Part shown: positions 18,988 through 27,666 of the stretch, one piece after another
Layout: each line of letters opens with the position of its first letter
How positions within the stretch are numbered: the stretch's first letter is position 1
Source of the DNA: Verrucomicrobiota bacterium
GTDB lineage: Bacteria; Verrucomicrobiota; Verrucomicrobiia; Limisphaerales; JACRJZ01
NCBI GenBank assembly: GCA_016219875.1
Contig: JACRJZ010000086.1
Coordinates: 1 to 54,183 of the forward strand
DNA: 54,183 nt
Direction of reading: 5' to 3'
Translations under genes and position numbers: made by a program
Notes under the pieces: generated by a model
Told to the model about the DNA's origin: nothing
What the model saw: the letters and a program-made list of their open reading frames with translations, nothing else
Database searches by the model: none

Positions 18988-21900
18988 TGAGCTTTTCCGT
19001 TGTCACAAGCGTGCGGCACTTGATTGCCGAGTATCGGCGGTTCCTCCGCAGCACCTACAAGCTGGCGGATGAGCGCCTGCGCGTGCAGTTCGATGAACAC
19101 GTCGAGAGAGCCGAGGTGCTGGTGAAAGGCCCCTACGTGACGCTGGCGCAGGATTTCGCGAAGGGGCAGCCGTTGGCGGAACTCGTGGCGCAAAACGTGG
19201 GACCGCGTGAATTGACGCGCTTCAACTGGAAGTTCGGGATCCACCCGCTTTTCCTGCATCAGGAAAGAGCGATGCGTCAGTCGCTCGCGGGCCGCAACGT
19301 CGTCGTCAAGACGGGCACGGGGTCCGGCAAGACGGAGGCGTTTTTGCTGCCGGTGTTGTCGGGAGTGTTGGAAGCAAAGGCGGCGGGAGCGGCGGGCACG
19401 AAAGCGATCCTGCTCTACCCCATGAACGCCCTGGCCAACGACCAGCTTGTCCGCCTCCGGGAACTGCTGCGCGGTTCGCGTGTCCCGGTCACGTTCGCGA
19501 TGTATACCGGGGAAAGCGAAAGCACGAGCCGCACGCTGGGCGAACCGCTGGAGGATCACGAACTTGTCCGACGGGATGACATCCGCGCCCACCCGCCCGA
19601 CATTCTGCTGACCAACTACAAGCAGCTTGAGTTCCTTCTGGTGCGCAAGGTTGATCGCGCCCTGTTCACGCCGGCCCTTCGCTGGCTGGTGCTGGACGAA
19701 ATCCATTCCTACCGTGGCGCGCTGGCGACGGAAATCGCGTGCCTCATTCGGCGCCTCAAAGGCCGGGCTGGGCTGGGAACCGGCCAACTCCATTGTTTGG
19801 GCACGTCGGCCACGGTTACGAGCGACGCGGGCGGCGATGAGGCGCTGGCGCGGTTTGCATCCACGCTTTTCGGCGAGTTGCTCGAAATCGCGGACATCAT
19901 CGGCGAGACGACAGTCCCGAAGCCTCCGCCGGTTCGGGTTTATACGCCGCCCTTCCCTCGGATTACATCGGATGAATTGGAACGAGTCCCCGCAGCCGAT
20001 GAGCGGCAGGTTCTAGCCTTGGCAGCTCGGATCACGGGACGAACGCCGCCGATGAGAGGGCACCTCGCAGCGCGTGTCTCGGACATGCTCGACGGGAATG
20101 AGTTGGTCGCGCTTTTGGAAGAAGAGTGCCGTCAGCCACGGTCCCTCAGTGAACTTGTCGAGGCGGTGAAGCGGCGATTCCCCGGCCTTTCCCTGCCCGA
20201 AGACGAGGGCTTGCGGGAATTGATTGAGGCGTATCTGCTCGTCGGCAGCGTGGCGAATGACGACGAAGCACCCAGTCTGCGGCCCAAGCTGCACAGCTTC
20301 TTCCAGGGGGTTTATGACGTGGGCATCTGCCTCAACCCAGATTGTCGGACACTGGTCCGCAACGGCGCGGACACCTGCCCCAATTGCCACAGCGTTGTGC
20401 GTCCAGCCGCGCTTTGCCGAACTTGCGGGCAGGATTTTGCCAAGGTCCGCTTCGATGCGGAGGACCAAACCAAGACCTATCCGAACGACTCGTTTCAAAG
20501 CGACGAGGACACGGGCTTCATCACGGCGCGTGTTCACTTCGAGGGCGAGGAAGGCGAAGAAGAACCAGGCGAGGCGGAAGGAAACGGCCAGCAGCGCAGA
20601 CGCCGGCCCGCAGGGCGCAACCGCTTGAAACCGGTGTGGGTGGACCACGCGACGGGACATGTTCGCGAGGAACGCCCGATTGCTGCTGCGGAAACTGTGC
20701 GCGAGCAATTGCTGCTTCGTGGGCGTGCCTCGACTTGTCCCGTGTGCAACAGCATGTATCCGCGCGGTGACATCATCACACTGTTGCGATCCGGTGCTGC
20801 TTCGTCGGGATCGGTGTTGGCGACGCATCACTTGGAGCGGCTGCCGGACGAATTCCGCAAACTGCTTTTGTTCGCCGATAACCGGCAGGAGGCTGCCCAT
20901 CAGGCTGGTTACATGAACGACAAGCACCGGCTCTTTGCGGTGCGGCACGCGTTGAACCGCATTGTCCAGGAGGCAGGCGCAGGCGGCGTGGCACTTCAAG
21001 ACATCGGACATCGGCTGCTGGAGAAGTTCCAAGACATGCAACTGGCCTCCCGCCGCCTCACGGCAGAGCAACAGGGTTTCTGGCGACAGGCGCTGGAGTT
21101 TGAAGCAGCCGGGGAGTTCTGCCGGGCGGTCAATCAGCGGGCTTCGCTGGAAAACCTTGCTTTAGTGGAAGTGCGTTACGAATTCCTGGACGAGTTGGCG
21201 CGGGACGCAAGGTTCAATTCCGCATGTGAGGCGGCAGGTTTGGCGGTAGCGGACGCAATCACTCTGGTCCGCGCTGTCCTCGACACGATGCGGCGCCAAC
21301 GTGCGGTGTCGTTCCATTTCTTCCAACGTTATCTCGATGTTGCGCGCTCCCCGTGGTCGCGTCTCATGGCTGAACCCTACTCGATCAGCGTGCCGGAGCA
21401 TGAGCGCGGCGTCGTGTTCTTCATGCTTGATCGCAGCGAGGCGGCACGCGGCAGCAAGGGGACGGTTTTCAAACCTCTCGTCCGTGACACGCAGCGCGGA
21501 GGTATGCCTACGGTTCCGCGTTTGGTCGAGAAAGCGGTCGGAAACAGGGAGCGCGCGGCCCAATTCATCCGCGCCATCGTGCCGTTGCTTACCGAACTGA
21601 CAGTGTTGGTGCGACCTGATTTTCTGCCGCGCCAAATTGCGCAGCGGGCTGCCGGCGGAGTGCCACTACAAGTGGCTGCCCGTGTAATCCGGCTTTTTCC
21701 TGCACACGAGGGGCGCCGCTGTCGGCGTTGTCAGCTTTGGCGACCCTACGCCGGCACAGCGTGTTTTGCGACGGCACGCTGCTCAGGCACCCAGGCGGAC
21801 CTGCGGCTGGAGGGCTTGCGCACGGACGGCTACTACGAACGCCTCTATACGACGGAAGTTCCGCGCCGCTTGGCCGCGCGCGAGCACACGGCCCAGATCT

Positions 21901-24137
21901 CAGACGACGATCGCGCGAAACGGGAAACCGATTTCAAACAAGGGCGACTGGAGGCGCTTGTGTGTAGTCCGACGCTGGAGTTGGGCGTGGACATTGGGGA
22001 ACTGCTGACTGTTCTGTTGCGCAACGCCCCGCCGACACCTGCAAACTATGTGCAACGAGCGGGGCGCGCTGGGCGCCGTCAACGGATCGGGTTTGTGTCC
22101 ACCTTCTGCGGGGTCAACCCGCACGACAGACACTGCTTTGAAGACCCAGCGTGGCTGGTGCGGGGCGAGTTCCGACCACCCGCCGTGAAACTGGACCCAG
22201 GCACGGTGCTCGCCCGGCACGTCCGCTCCCTGATTCTGGAGGAACTGGCGGCCAACCTGCCGGGGCAGATGAGTGAGTTCGTGGATGACTTGGATAATCC
22301 TCGCGAGCTTGACCTCGCCAAATTACAGGGCTTGCGGGACGAGTTGTGCCAACGTTGTGGGGAACTGACGGTGCGTGCTCAGGAGGTGTTTCATCTGCCG
22401 GAGGCCGCGTTCTTCCAACAGACAACAGCAGAATTCGACACGCGGCTGGAGCGAATACTGAATTCGTGGTTCGCACGCATTCGGCGATTGGCCGACGAGT
22501 TCAACCTATATCGAACGCTCACCGCTGACCGCCGGGCCGAACAACGCGCGGCTGCACGCAAGCGCGCCTTCCGCGAACTGACGACGGACCCGAACAAAGC
22601 GAACGTCCTGGCCTATCTGGCCGAGACGGGCGTTTTGCCCTCTTATCAGTTCCCGACGGACACGTTCGACCTAGAGCCGGGCGTGAATGACACCCCGCCG
22701 CTACGGCGACCGGCGGCCATCGCTTTGTTTGAGTTCGCTCCCGGCAGCCTCGTTTATGCGAACGGGCATAAACTCAAGAGCATCCGCGCCTGCTTCGAGG
22801 GGGCCAGTCGGAGCACCGGTCAAGGCGGTAACTTGGAGACTTCTGGGCGAGTGCAGAGCTATGTGTTTTGCGGCCAGTGCGGATGGGCGAGCGATGAGCC
22901 ACACAACGCTTGCCCGCAATGCCAGACGGCATTGGGGGAGTCGGCATCCGTCGCTTTTGTGGAGTCCTTCGAGGCGGAGGAGAACACCAACATCACCAGT
23001 GCGGAAGAAAGCCGCCAACGCGTTTACTTTGAGCGACGCACCCATTTGCTGCCAGGGGGAGGTGGGGCGCAAGTCACGCTGTATCAATACCCACTCGCAG
23101 CCCTGGAATTGCGCCCCCAGGCGTCCCTATTGGTCACCAACTGGGGACGAACGCCGAATTTCGGCGGAGAAGGCGAGAGGTTTCAGTTGTGTCCGGAATG
23201 CGGTCAGCACTTGCCGGCCCGCCTTTCTGCGTCTGAATTACAGCGATGGCAGGAAGACCATACCCGCCGCTGCCACGGCACGCCGCGCATCTACGTTCTG
23301 GGGCATCGCTTTCACGCGGACACGCTTGTCATGCCGTTGCCAAAGGCACTCTTTCCCCCAGAGAAGCTGAAGGAGTTCTGCGTGACGCTGGGCTCGGCAC
23401 TGGTCGCTGGCGCAGTGGAATTGTTGGAACTGGAAGCCGGCGAACTTGAATTCTTTCATCACACGGATGGGAACGGCGGCGCCATTCTGACATTCTATGA
23501 AACCGCGCCTGGCGGTGCCGGGTATCTGGAGACGCTGGCCAGCCGATTCCAGGATTGGGGCCAGAAATCATGGGAACGATTGACGGGGCACAGTTGCTCA
23601 AGTGCTTGTTACGGCTGTCTCAAGACGTATCGCAACCAGCCCATGCACGCGTTGCTTGATAAGCGCCTTGTGTTGGACGCCTTGCTCCATTTTGCAGCGC
23701 ATGGACGGATCGAAGGCCCTGTCCGTGGCAACGAAGGCGACGCTGCCCGGCTTGCGAATGCTTGGCTCACGGAGAACCGGCAGGCACCGCCAACGCAGGA
23801 CACGGAGATCGAGCGCCGACTCTTGGAAGCCATCCGTGCCAAGCGGCGTCTTCCAGAGCCGACGAGGCAAAGGGAGTTTCGCTCGGGGGAGGTTCTTATC
23901 ACCGTCGCGGACTTTGCTTTCGAGAACGAGAAGATCGCGATCTACTGTGACGGTTTCGCTTACCATAGCTCGCCGGAACGCCTCGCTTCTGACGCGCAAA
24001 AGAGGAATCATCTGCAGAGCCAGGGCTGGTTGGTTTTGACGTTCTGGGGCAAGACCATCCTGCGCACGCCTGAGCGATGTGAAGAGCAGATTTGGAGGGC
24101 GTTCAACTTCAGGAGGGAGAACCGTGGTGACACATAA
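18984..24137 (+). CDS. Giant DEAD helicase with zinc ribbons, DUF1998-like domain and Vsr/DUF559-like nuclease
   Basis: This 1717-residue protein combines functions that DISARM spreads over DrmA and DrmB. Residues from ATG 18984: Walker A TGTGSGKT near 110, DEIH box (LVLDEIHSYRGALATE) near 237, motif III LGTSATV, several CxxC zinc ribbons (CLNPDC..CPNC, ALCRTCGQDF, CPVCNSMYP, CRRCQLW, CGQCGW..CPQC, CPECGQ), and the C-terminal helicase lobe (SPTLELGVDIG; QRAGRAGRR near 1024). A DUF1998/MZB signature follows (SSACYGCLKTYRNQPMHALL near 1540). The last ~80 residues (VADFAFENEKIAIYCDGFAY, then RNHLQSQGWLVLTFWG) resemble a PD-(D/E)XK nuclease of the Vsr/DUF559 type. The start overlaps the PIN gene. 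Druantia DruE-like or COG1205 helicases are alternatives. Confidence 0.85.
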   Translation: MMSFSVVTSVRHLIAEYRRFLRSTYKLADERLRVQFDEHVERAEVLVKGPYVTLAQDFAKGQPLAELVAQNVGPRELTRFNWKFGIHPLFLHQERAMRQSLAGRNVVVKTGTGSGKTEAFLLPVLSGVLEAKAAGAAGTKAILLYPMNALANDQLVRLRELLRGSRVPVTFAMYTGESESTSRTLGEPLEDHELVRRDDIRAHPPDILLTNYKQLEFLLVRKVDRALFTPALRWLVLDEIHSYRGALATEIACLIRRLKGRAGLGTGQLHCLGTSATVTSDAGGDEALARFASTLFGELLEIADIIGETTVPKPPPVRVYTPPFPRITSDELERVPAADERQVLALAARITGRTPPMRGHLAARVSDMLDGNELVALLEEECRQPRSLSELVEAVKRRFPGLSLPEDEGLRELIEAYLLVGSVANDDEAPSLRPKLHSFFQGVYDVGICLNPDCRTLVRNGADTCPNCHSVVRPAALCRTCGQDFAKVRFDAEDQTKTYPNDSFQSDEDTGFITARVHFEGEEGEEEPGEAEGNGQQRRRRPAGRNRLKPVWVDHATGHVREERPIAAAETVREQLLLRGRASTCPVCNSMYPRGDIITLLRSGAASSGSVLATHHLERLPDEFRKLLLFADNRQEAAHQAGYMNDKHRLFAVRHALNRIVQEAGAGGVALQDIGHRLLEKFQDMQLASRRLTAEQQGFWRQALEFEAAGEFCRAVNQRASLENLALVEVRYEFLDELARDARFNSACEAAGLAVADAITLVRAVLDTMRRQRAVSFHFFQRYLDVARSPWSRLMAEPYSISVPEHERGVVFFMLDRSEAARGSKGTVFKPLVRDTQRGGMPTVPRLVEKAVGNRERAAQFIRAIVPLLTELTVLVRPDFLPRQIAQRAAGGVPLQVAARVIRLFPAHEGRRCRRCQLWRPYAGTACFATARCSGTQADLRLEGLRTDGYYERLYTTEVPRRLAAREHTAQISDDDRAKRETDFKQGRLEALVCSPTLELGVDIGELLTVLLRNAPPTPANYVQRAGRAGRRQRIGFVSTFCGVNPHDRHCFEDPAWLVRGEFRPPAVKLDPGTVLARHVRSLILEELAANLPGQMSEFVDDLDNPRELDLAKLQGLRDELCQRCGELTVRAQEVFHLPEAAFFQQTTAEFDTRLERILNSWFARIRRLADEFNLYRTLTADRRAEQRAAARKRAFRELTTDPNKANVLAYLAETGVLPSYQFPTDTFDLEPGVNDTPPLRRPAAIALFEFAPGSLVYANGHKLKSIRACFEGASRSTGQGGNLETSGRVQSYVFCGQCGWASDEPHNACPQCQTALGESASVAFVESFEAEENTNITSAEESRQRVYFERRTHLLPGGGGAQVTLYQYPLAALELRPQASLLVTNWGRTPNFGGEGERFQLCPECGQHLPARLSASELQRWQEDHTRRCHGTPRIYVLGHRFHADTLVMPLPKALFPPEKLKEFCVTLGSALVAGAVELLELEAGELEFFHHTDGNGGAILTFYETAPGGAGYLETLASRFQDWGQKSWERLTGHSCSSACYGCLKTYRNQPMHALLDKRLVLDALLHFAAHGRIEGPVRGNEGDAARLANAWLTENRQAPPTQDTEIERRLLEAIRAKRRLPEPTRQREFRSGEVLITVADFAFENEKIAIYCDGFAYHSSPERLASDAQKRNHLQSQGWLVLTFWGKTILRTPERCEEQIWRAFNFRRENRGDT

Positions 24138-24231
24138 GCCATGCAGAGCGCGACGAGGGACAAGAACACGCGCCACAGGATTCCCGTGGATCAAACCCGC
24201 ACAAGCGGTCCAGAAGAAAATTAAAAAGTAG
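24124..24231 (+). CDS. Possible 35-residue basic peptide after the helicase
   Basis: A strong ribosome site (AGGAGGG near 24112-24118) precedes two GTG codons at 24124 and 24127 that overlap the helicase stop. The frame reads VVTHKPCRARRGTRTRATGF and ends QKKIKK before TAG. It is very basic and matches nothing I know. Either it is a real small coupled gene or the stub of a former operon gene (in DISARM a nuclease gene, drmC, would sit here) whose body has been deleted. Confidence 0.3.
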   Translation: MVTHKPCRARRGTRTRATGFPWIKPAQAVQKKIKK

Positions 24232-24382
24232 AACTAAACGGGGACGCCTACACGGGCGGGCCTTGTCAGGTTAAGGGACTAAGCGCATCACCACCAAGCC
24301 CTCATCAGTTTCAGGCACGCGCTGGAATCCAATGACGGCACCACACAGAAGGTCGTCACTGAGAGTGAATAGTAGCATTCGG
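24232..24382. other. Intergenic, no gene seen
   Basis: The ~150 bases between the defence operon and the convergent acyltransferase gene show no clear hairpin terminator, repeat or open frame of interest. It is a candidate boundary of the island. Confidence 0.4.
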
Positions 24383-25195
24383 TCATTCTGGAATGGCTGC
24401 TTTCAGTTTCAGCACTTCGGCGCGCAGTTGGCGGGCAAGGAGTTTGCGGTCGGCGGATCTTTCACCGAGTGGGGCAAAGGCGACGGTTGCGTTCACTCCA
24501 CGTTTGCCGAGGAGCTTGATGAGATGCGGCAACAACGTCATGTCCCGCCAGTAACAGACCTCCTCCCCTGCATCGCCGTCCGGAAGGAAGTAGTGGAGGC
24601 ATCCGGCGCACAAAGGGTGGTCGCTACGAACGGCAGGCTCCAGCAGGGAAGACTTAAACGGCAGAACCGTGCTTCCATCGGAACTGGTGCCTTCCGCGAA
24701 GACCACGACCAAGACGCCAGTGTTCAGAGCGGCTTGGATGTCGGCGTTGGCACGAGTCACATCGCTGCGGCGTTCTCGGTGGACAAAGACCGTGCCAGCC
24801 AGACACGCGAACCAGCCGAAGACCGGCCAGTGCTTCACATCGAGCTTCGCGACAAAGATCGCGGGCGCCAGCGCGCCAAGCACGATAATGTCGAGATAGC
24901 TGAGATGGTTGCAGACAAGCAGGCCGGTCGTGGGAATTGGGCCGAGGACGCGGAGATTGACGTGGGACACCCGCAAAATCCGTTGGCAGCCGTGTTGGAG
25001 CCACAGAGCGCGCGCGACGGCGTCCGGCAACTCGCGTTGGAACGTGACATGGCGGACGTAGTCCAAGGCGGCAAGGATGAACTCGCCGCCCAACCAAGCC
25101 AATCGTGTGAGGCTACGGAGATACGAGCGGAATGGGGAGGGTTCGCCAGTGATCGCCGTAACGTCGCAAGTTGCCGCTGTGGATTCGAGATTCAT
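24383..25195 (-). CDS. 1-acyl-glycerol-3-phosphate/lyso-ornithine-lipid acyltransferase (PlsC/OlsA-like)
   Basis: This 270-residue membrane acyltransferase transfers a fatty acyl chain to a lysolipid hydroxyl. The family motifs are present: HX4D in LLVCNHLSYLDIIVLGAL and EGTS in VVFAEGTSSDGSTVLPFK. The hydrophobic N-terminal segment (LAWLGGEFILAALDYV) suits a membrane-associated enzyme. The start ATG 25195 was preferred over the longer frame because it overlaps the stop of the upstream GNAT gene (ATGA). With that neighbour it would complete ornithine lipid synthesis (OlsA role), a phosphate-free membrane lipid, rather than act in general phospholipid synthesis. Substrate assignment rests on context. 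Confidence 0.82.
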   Translation of the reverse strand: MNLESTAATCDVTAITGEPSPFRSYLRSLTRLAWLGGEFILAALDYVRHVTFQRELPDAVARALWLQHGCQRILRVSHVNLRVLGPIPTTGLLVCNHLSYLDIIVLGALAPAIFVAKLDVKHWPVFGWFACLAGTVFVHRERRSDVTRANADIQAALNTGVLVVVFAEGTSSDGSTVLPFKSSLLEPAVRSDHPLCAGCLHYFLPDGDAGEEVCYWRDMTLLPHLIKLLGKRGVNATVAFAPLGERSADRKLLARQLRAEVLKLKAAIPE

Positions 25196-25950
25196 CCGAG
25201 GAAGCGCTGGCGGGCCAGCGGGGGGAGAGCTTCCAAGTCGAGTAAGGTCAGGAAGTCGATGGTCTTGAACTCGCGGTCCAGCGCGGGCGGACCGCAAATC
25301 TTCGCGCCGAGTCCCAGATAAGCGCGCAGCAGTTTTGGGATTTTAACCGGCTCGTCGGACAGGTGGGTGAGCGGACATTCGAATGCCGGCAGCGGCATCG
25401 TGCGCAACGACGGAGGGGCGAGGTGCCGCCGGCAGAGGTCGGCGAATGCGGACGCACCCACCGCCGGATCCTGCGACGTGATGGAACTACATCCGCACAG
25501 GTAGCGTCCACCGCGCGCGCGCGCGTAGTCAGCGATGCCCTTCCACAAGAGGCCCAGCACACTCAGGTTGCGGTGGTGGAAGTGGACACAGGCCCGGCCC
25601 AACTCGATCATCTCCGCGCGCAGCGGCTCGAAGGGGCGGAAATCAAATTCCTGTTCGCTGTAGTAGCCACGGTGCGCGGCGGCCGAAAGCCCGGTCTGAA
25701 GCCGGTAGGTGCCGACGATTTCGCCCGTCGGCGTGTGTTCGACCAAGAGGTGGTCACACACAAGGTCAAACGGGTCCGCGTCAAGACCAGTGACATGGGA
25801 CTCCGTCAGACCTTCGTTCAACTCGAGATTGAAGACCATGTAACGGAGCGCTTGGGCGGCGTGGAGTTCGCTGCCGTCGCGGGCAAGCCGAACCCCGTAG
25901 GTGCCGAGTCCGGAGGTCACCAAATGGATAGGCTCAAGTTCAGTTTTCAT
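25192..25950 (-). CDS. olsB: OlsB-like N-acyltransferase (GNAT fold, ornithine lipid synthesis)
   Basis: This 252-residue protein matches the OlsB/hemolysin-like acyltransferase family, which transfers 3-hydroxy-fatty acid from acyl carrier protein to ornithine, giving lyso-ornithine lipid. Landmarks include RLARDGSELHAAQALRYMVF at the N-terminus, FDLVCDHLLVEHTPTGEIVG TYRLQ in the middle, YYSEQEFDF, EMIELGRACVHFHHRN and LWKGIADYARARGGRYLCGC. ATG 25950 gives the usual N-terminus (MKTELEPIHLVTSGLG); the frame is open further upstream without family-like sequence. It overlaps the acyltransferase gene downstream and is 98 bp after the zinc-finger gene on the same strand. Confidence 0.85.
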   Translation of the reverse strand: MKTELEPIHLVTSGLGTYGVRLARDGSELHAAQALRYMVFNLELNEGLTESHVTGLDADPFDLVCDHLLVEHTPTGEIVGTYRLQTGLSAAAHRGYYSEQEFDFRPFEPLRAEMIELGRACVHFHHRNLSVLGLLWKGIADYARARGGRYLCGCSSITSQDPAVGASAFADLCRRHLAPPSLRTMPLPAFECPLTHLSDEPVKIPKLLRAYLGLGAKICGPPALDREFKTIDFLTLLDLEALPPLARQRFLG

Positions 25951-26048
25951 AAAGCGGTTTCTGAAGGGCGGTGGAGCTGCCCCAAACATCTGAAATGCTG
26001 CTGGCACACTGACGCCATTCTCCGTCGGTCAACTCTGCCGGCAGGACC

Positions 26049-26372
26049 TCACAACGAAGTTGGAGATGGTTTTGCCACGTTGCGGAGCGATCGCTTTAGT
26101 CGTTCACGAGCGTCGCCCGAAAGCGTGGCTGGCGGAGTGAGTTCCGAGATTTGCGCGTCCAGCAGCGCCATGCGCAGGAAGCGGACCTGTTTGCCGTAAC
26201 GCCGGCACCAATTGCAGACGAGCAGATGCAGCTTCATGCCGAAGCGGTTAGCCAGCGGGAGTGAACGGTCTCCGTTCTGGGATTGGAGCCGAGTCACTTG
26301 CCGGCAATTGGGCAGCAGAGTCCTCAGCCAGTTTTCCCAAGCCCGCTTCGCGATGTTCTTCGAGTTCGACAC
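26049..26372 (-). CDS. Small zf-HC2-like zinc-finger protein
   Basis: This 107-residue protein starts at GTG 26372 (MSNSKNIAKRAWENWLRTLL). It contains a Cys-x(n)-His-x3-Cys-x2-Cys arrangement (PNCRQVTRLQSQ, then MKLHLLVCNWCRRYGKQ) like the zinc-binding anti-sigma-factor head of the zf-HC2 family. No transmembrane segment is visible, and no ECF sigma gene is next to it. It may control, or merely precede, the ornithine-lipid pair downstream. The start is uncertain because the family-like part begins around ENWLRTLLPNC. Confidence 0.65.
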   Translation of the reverse strand: MSNSKNIAKRAWENWLRTLLPNCRQVTRLQSQNGDRSLPLANRFGMKLHLLVCNWCRRYGKQVRFLRMALLDAQISELTPPATLSGDARERLKRSLRNVAKPSPTSL

Positions 26373-26638
26373 GGATGAAAATGTTCGGTGCCGCGCGGGC
26401 GGCGTTTTATCTTCGTCGTTGCTCAGTCACTCCGACTGACGTTGCGACCTTTGCTGGAGGTTGGTCGGCAACCCGCTGTGCTCCTTACAACAAAACTGCC
26501 TGGGCGACGAATCGTGCCGATGTTCGATGCCACTGGACTTGCCGCGCCTCAAGCGCGTTTGAATGGGTTGTAAGGATTCTCAGTTCCTCGCGACACACTT
26601 CCACGACGCAGTGACGCTGCCAGAACCAGACCGATAAC

Positions 26639-27550
26639 ATGAATGCGCCCATGACCATGCCGACACCGGAACTCTCCCACGAGAGTCTCATGCGCGACCA
26701 CTTGCGCGCCGAGAACCTGCCCCAGGCCGTGATGCCGGCCCCGCCCATCAACAAGGTGCTCCGGGGCCAGAAAGCCCTCGTCACGGGCGCCAATTCCGGC
26801 ATCGGCAAGGCCGTGGCCATCGCCCTGGCGCACGCCGGCGCAGACGTCGTCGTCAACTACGTTTCGCGTCCGGAAGCCGCTGAGGAGGTCGTGCAAGAGG
26901 CCACGCATTGCGGCGCCGAGGCTTACGCGCATCGCGCCGACGTGCGCAAGGAGGACGAGGTGCAGGCGATGTTCAAAACGATGATCCAGGAATTCGGCAC
27001 CATCGATATCCTCGTCAACAACGCTGGCCTCCAGAAGGACGCGCCTATCGATCAGATGACGCTGGCCGACTGGCAGTTCGTCCTGGACGTGAATCTCACC
27101 GGGCAGTTCCTCTGCTCGCGCGAAGCCATCCGCGAGTTCAAGCGCCGTGGCATTCGCAAGGAAGTCTCTTGCGCCGCCGGCAAGGTCATTTGCATGAGCA
27201 GCGTCCACGAAGTCATCCCGTGGGCCGGCCACGTGAACTACGCCGCGAGCAAGGGCGGCGTGATGCTCATGATGAAGAGCATCGCCCAGGAGGTCGCACC
27301 GCATCGCATCCGCGTCAACAGTGTTGCGCCCGGCGCGATCAGAACTCCCATCAACATGGAGGCGTGGGGCACGCCGGAAGCCTATCGGGAGTTGATGAAG
27401 CTGATTCCCTACAAGCGCATCGGCGAGCCCGAGGACATTGGCCGTGCCGCCGTGTGGCTGGCCAGCGACGACTCCGACTACATCCACGGCGCGACCATCT
27501 TCGTGGATGGCGGCATGACGCTCTATCCCGGCTTTGAGACCGGAGGCTAA
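26639..27550 (+). CDS. SDR-family glucose 1-dehydrogenase-like oxidoreductase
   Basis: This 303-residue short-chain dehydrogenase has a ~40-residue N-terminal extension before the Rossmann fold. Motifs are TGANSGIGK (cofactor binding), NNAG in IDILVNNAGLQKDA, catalytic Ser in CMSSVHEVIPW, and YxxxK in NYAASKGG. The C-terminal FVDGGMTLYPGF is typical of glucose 1-dehydrogenase-like SDRs. It would oxidise a sugar or sugar alcohol with NAD(P)+. It is followed by a debranching enzyme and a glucosidase, separated by a palindromic repeat, so it may use the glucose they release. Substrate is inferred only. Confidence 0.85.
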   Translation: MNAPMTMPTPELSHESLMRDHLRAENLPQAVMPAPPINKVLRGQKALVTGANSGIGKAVAIALAHAGADVVVNYVSRPEAAEEVVQEATHCGAEAYAHRADVRKEDEVQAMFKTMIQEFGTIDILVNNAGLQKDAPIDQMTLADWQFVLDVNLTGQFLCSREAIREFKRRGIRKEVSCAAGKVICMSSVHEVIPWAGHVNYAASKGGVMLMMKSIAQEVAPHRIRVNSVAPGAIRTPINMEAWGTPEAYRELMKLIPYKRIGEPEDIGRAAVWLASDDSDYIHGATIFVDGGMTLYPGFETGG

Positions 27551-27562
27551 GACTCTCAACTC

Positions 27563-27655
27563 GTAGCAGCCGACGTAAGGAGGCTCAATCTTCTCAAACA
27601 CAAGGCAACCATTGCATACAAAGGAAGAACCGAGCCTCCTCACGTCGGCTGCTGC
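27563..27655. repeat. Palindromic intergenic repeat (gtagcagccgac type)
   Basis: Arms 27563-27586 (gtagcagccgacgtaagg, continuing aggctc) and 27632-27655 (reverse complement) match at 22 of 24 positions across a 45-base loop. Related copies occur at 39385-39456 and, as a half-element, at 41330-41364. It could fold in RNA as a terminator or processing site between the SDR and the debranching enzyme. Confidence 0.75.
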
Positions 27656-27666
27656 TGACAACAAAA

